64,000 nucleotides of DNA from Bacillota bacterium. Lineage in GTDB: Bacteria > Bacillota > Bacilli > Alicyclobacillales > SLC66. This document shows, piece by piece, positions 63,982-64,000 of the stretch (its first letter is position 1; every line of letters starts with the position of its first letter). Position numbers and translations under genes: made by a program. The notes below the pieces were generated by a model. The model had not been told where the DNA came from. It made no database searches and worked only from the letters and a program-made list of their open reading frames with translations. Location of the stretch: contig JAKADA010000002.1 in NCBI GenBank assembly GCA_021820975.1, positions 1 through 64,000 of the forward strand, written 5' to 3'.

Positions 63982-64000
63982 AAAAAAGGTGCAACGCAAC

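Overview
The window is a dense stretch of conserved chromosome from an endospore-forming member of the Bacillota. The evidence is the sporulation gene set (spoIIB-like, spoIVFA/spoIVFB, spoIIIAA-AH, spoIVB, spo0A), a bacillithiol-type redox protein (ytxJ), strong Shine-Dalgarno sites and frequent GTG/TTG starts. Gene order closely follows Bacillus subtilis in several long blocks. My best guess is a relative of Bacillus outside the Bacillaceae, possibly Alicyclobacillaceae; that is inference from order and moderate GC. I saw no tRNA or rRNA gene, phage, transposase or CRISPR array.

Layout. 0-5 kb: a truncated 3D-domain gene, a GT87-like membrane glycosyltransferase, ytxJ, a CPA2-type cation/proton antiporter and an M20 amidohydrolase. 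4.8-17.5 kb: a morphogenesis and division block (spoIIB-like, maf, radC, mreBCD, a class B PBP2, minCD, spoIVFA, spoIVFB), then the L21/Prp/L27 block and obgE; spo0B, which lies before obg in B. subtilis, is absent there. 17.5-22.6 kb: a NUDIX protein, a JAMM (M67) protein and a seven-gene comG-type competence pseudopilus operon. 22.7-28.6 kb: aroK, asnB, a DnaI-like helicase loader, and yqhG/yqhH on the opposite strand. 28.6-35.8 kb: a tandem glycine riboswitch in front of gcvT-gcvPA-gcvPB, then aroQ, an Xaa-Pro peptidase, efp and a sugar isomerase-like gene. 35.9-41.3 kb: a 35-residue membrane peptide gene and the spoIIIA operon. 41.3-58.3 kb: accB, accC, yqhY, amaP, nusB, a TsaD-like gene, a ferredoxin-NADP reductase, folD, xseAB, ispA, a DUF1657 gene, dxs, tlyA, a membrane protein of unknown function, nadK, argR, recN and spoIVB. 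58.3-64 kb: spo0A, a small cysteine-rich ORF, a nitronate monooxygenase-like gene, a quinone oxidoreductase, a dacF-like carboxypeptidase, a 53-residue membrane protein and an SCP2-domain protein.

How the genes work together. The rod-shape machinery (MreBCD, PBP2) and MinCD sit next to the SpoIVFA/FB sigma-K checkpoint. SpoIVB, the forespore signal for that checkpoint, and the SpoIIIA channel lie further along. Spo0A has a sigma-H-like promoter overlapping a perfect Spo0A box, and two more perfect boxes lie just downstream of the gene. Central metabolism is represented by glycine cleavage under riboswitch control, fatty acid initiation (accBC), isoprenoid precursors (dxs, ispA) and one-carbon metabolism (folD).

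I did not find a clearly new multi-gene system. The items most worth a second look are the Spo0A-box cluster, the leaderless ComGE-like pilin, the DnaI-like loader coupled to asnB, the membrane-anchored nuclease-like domain between tlyA and nadK, and several small proteins.
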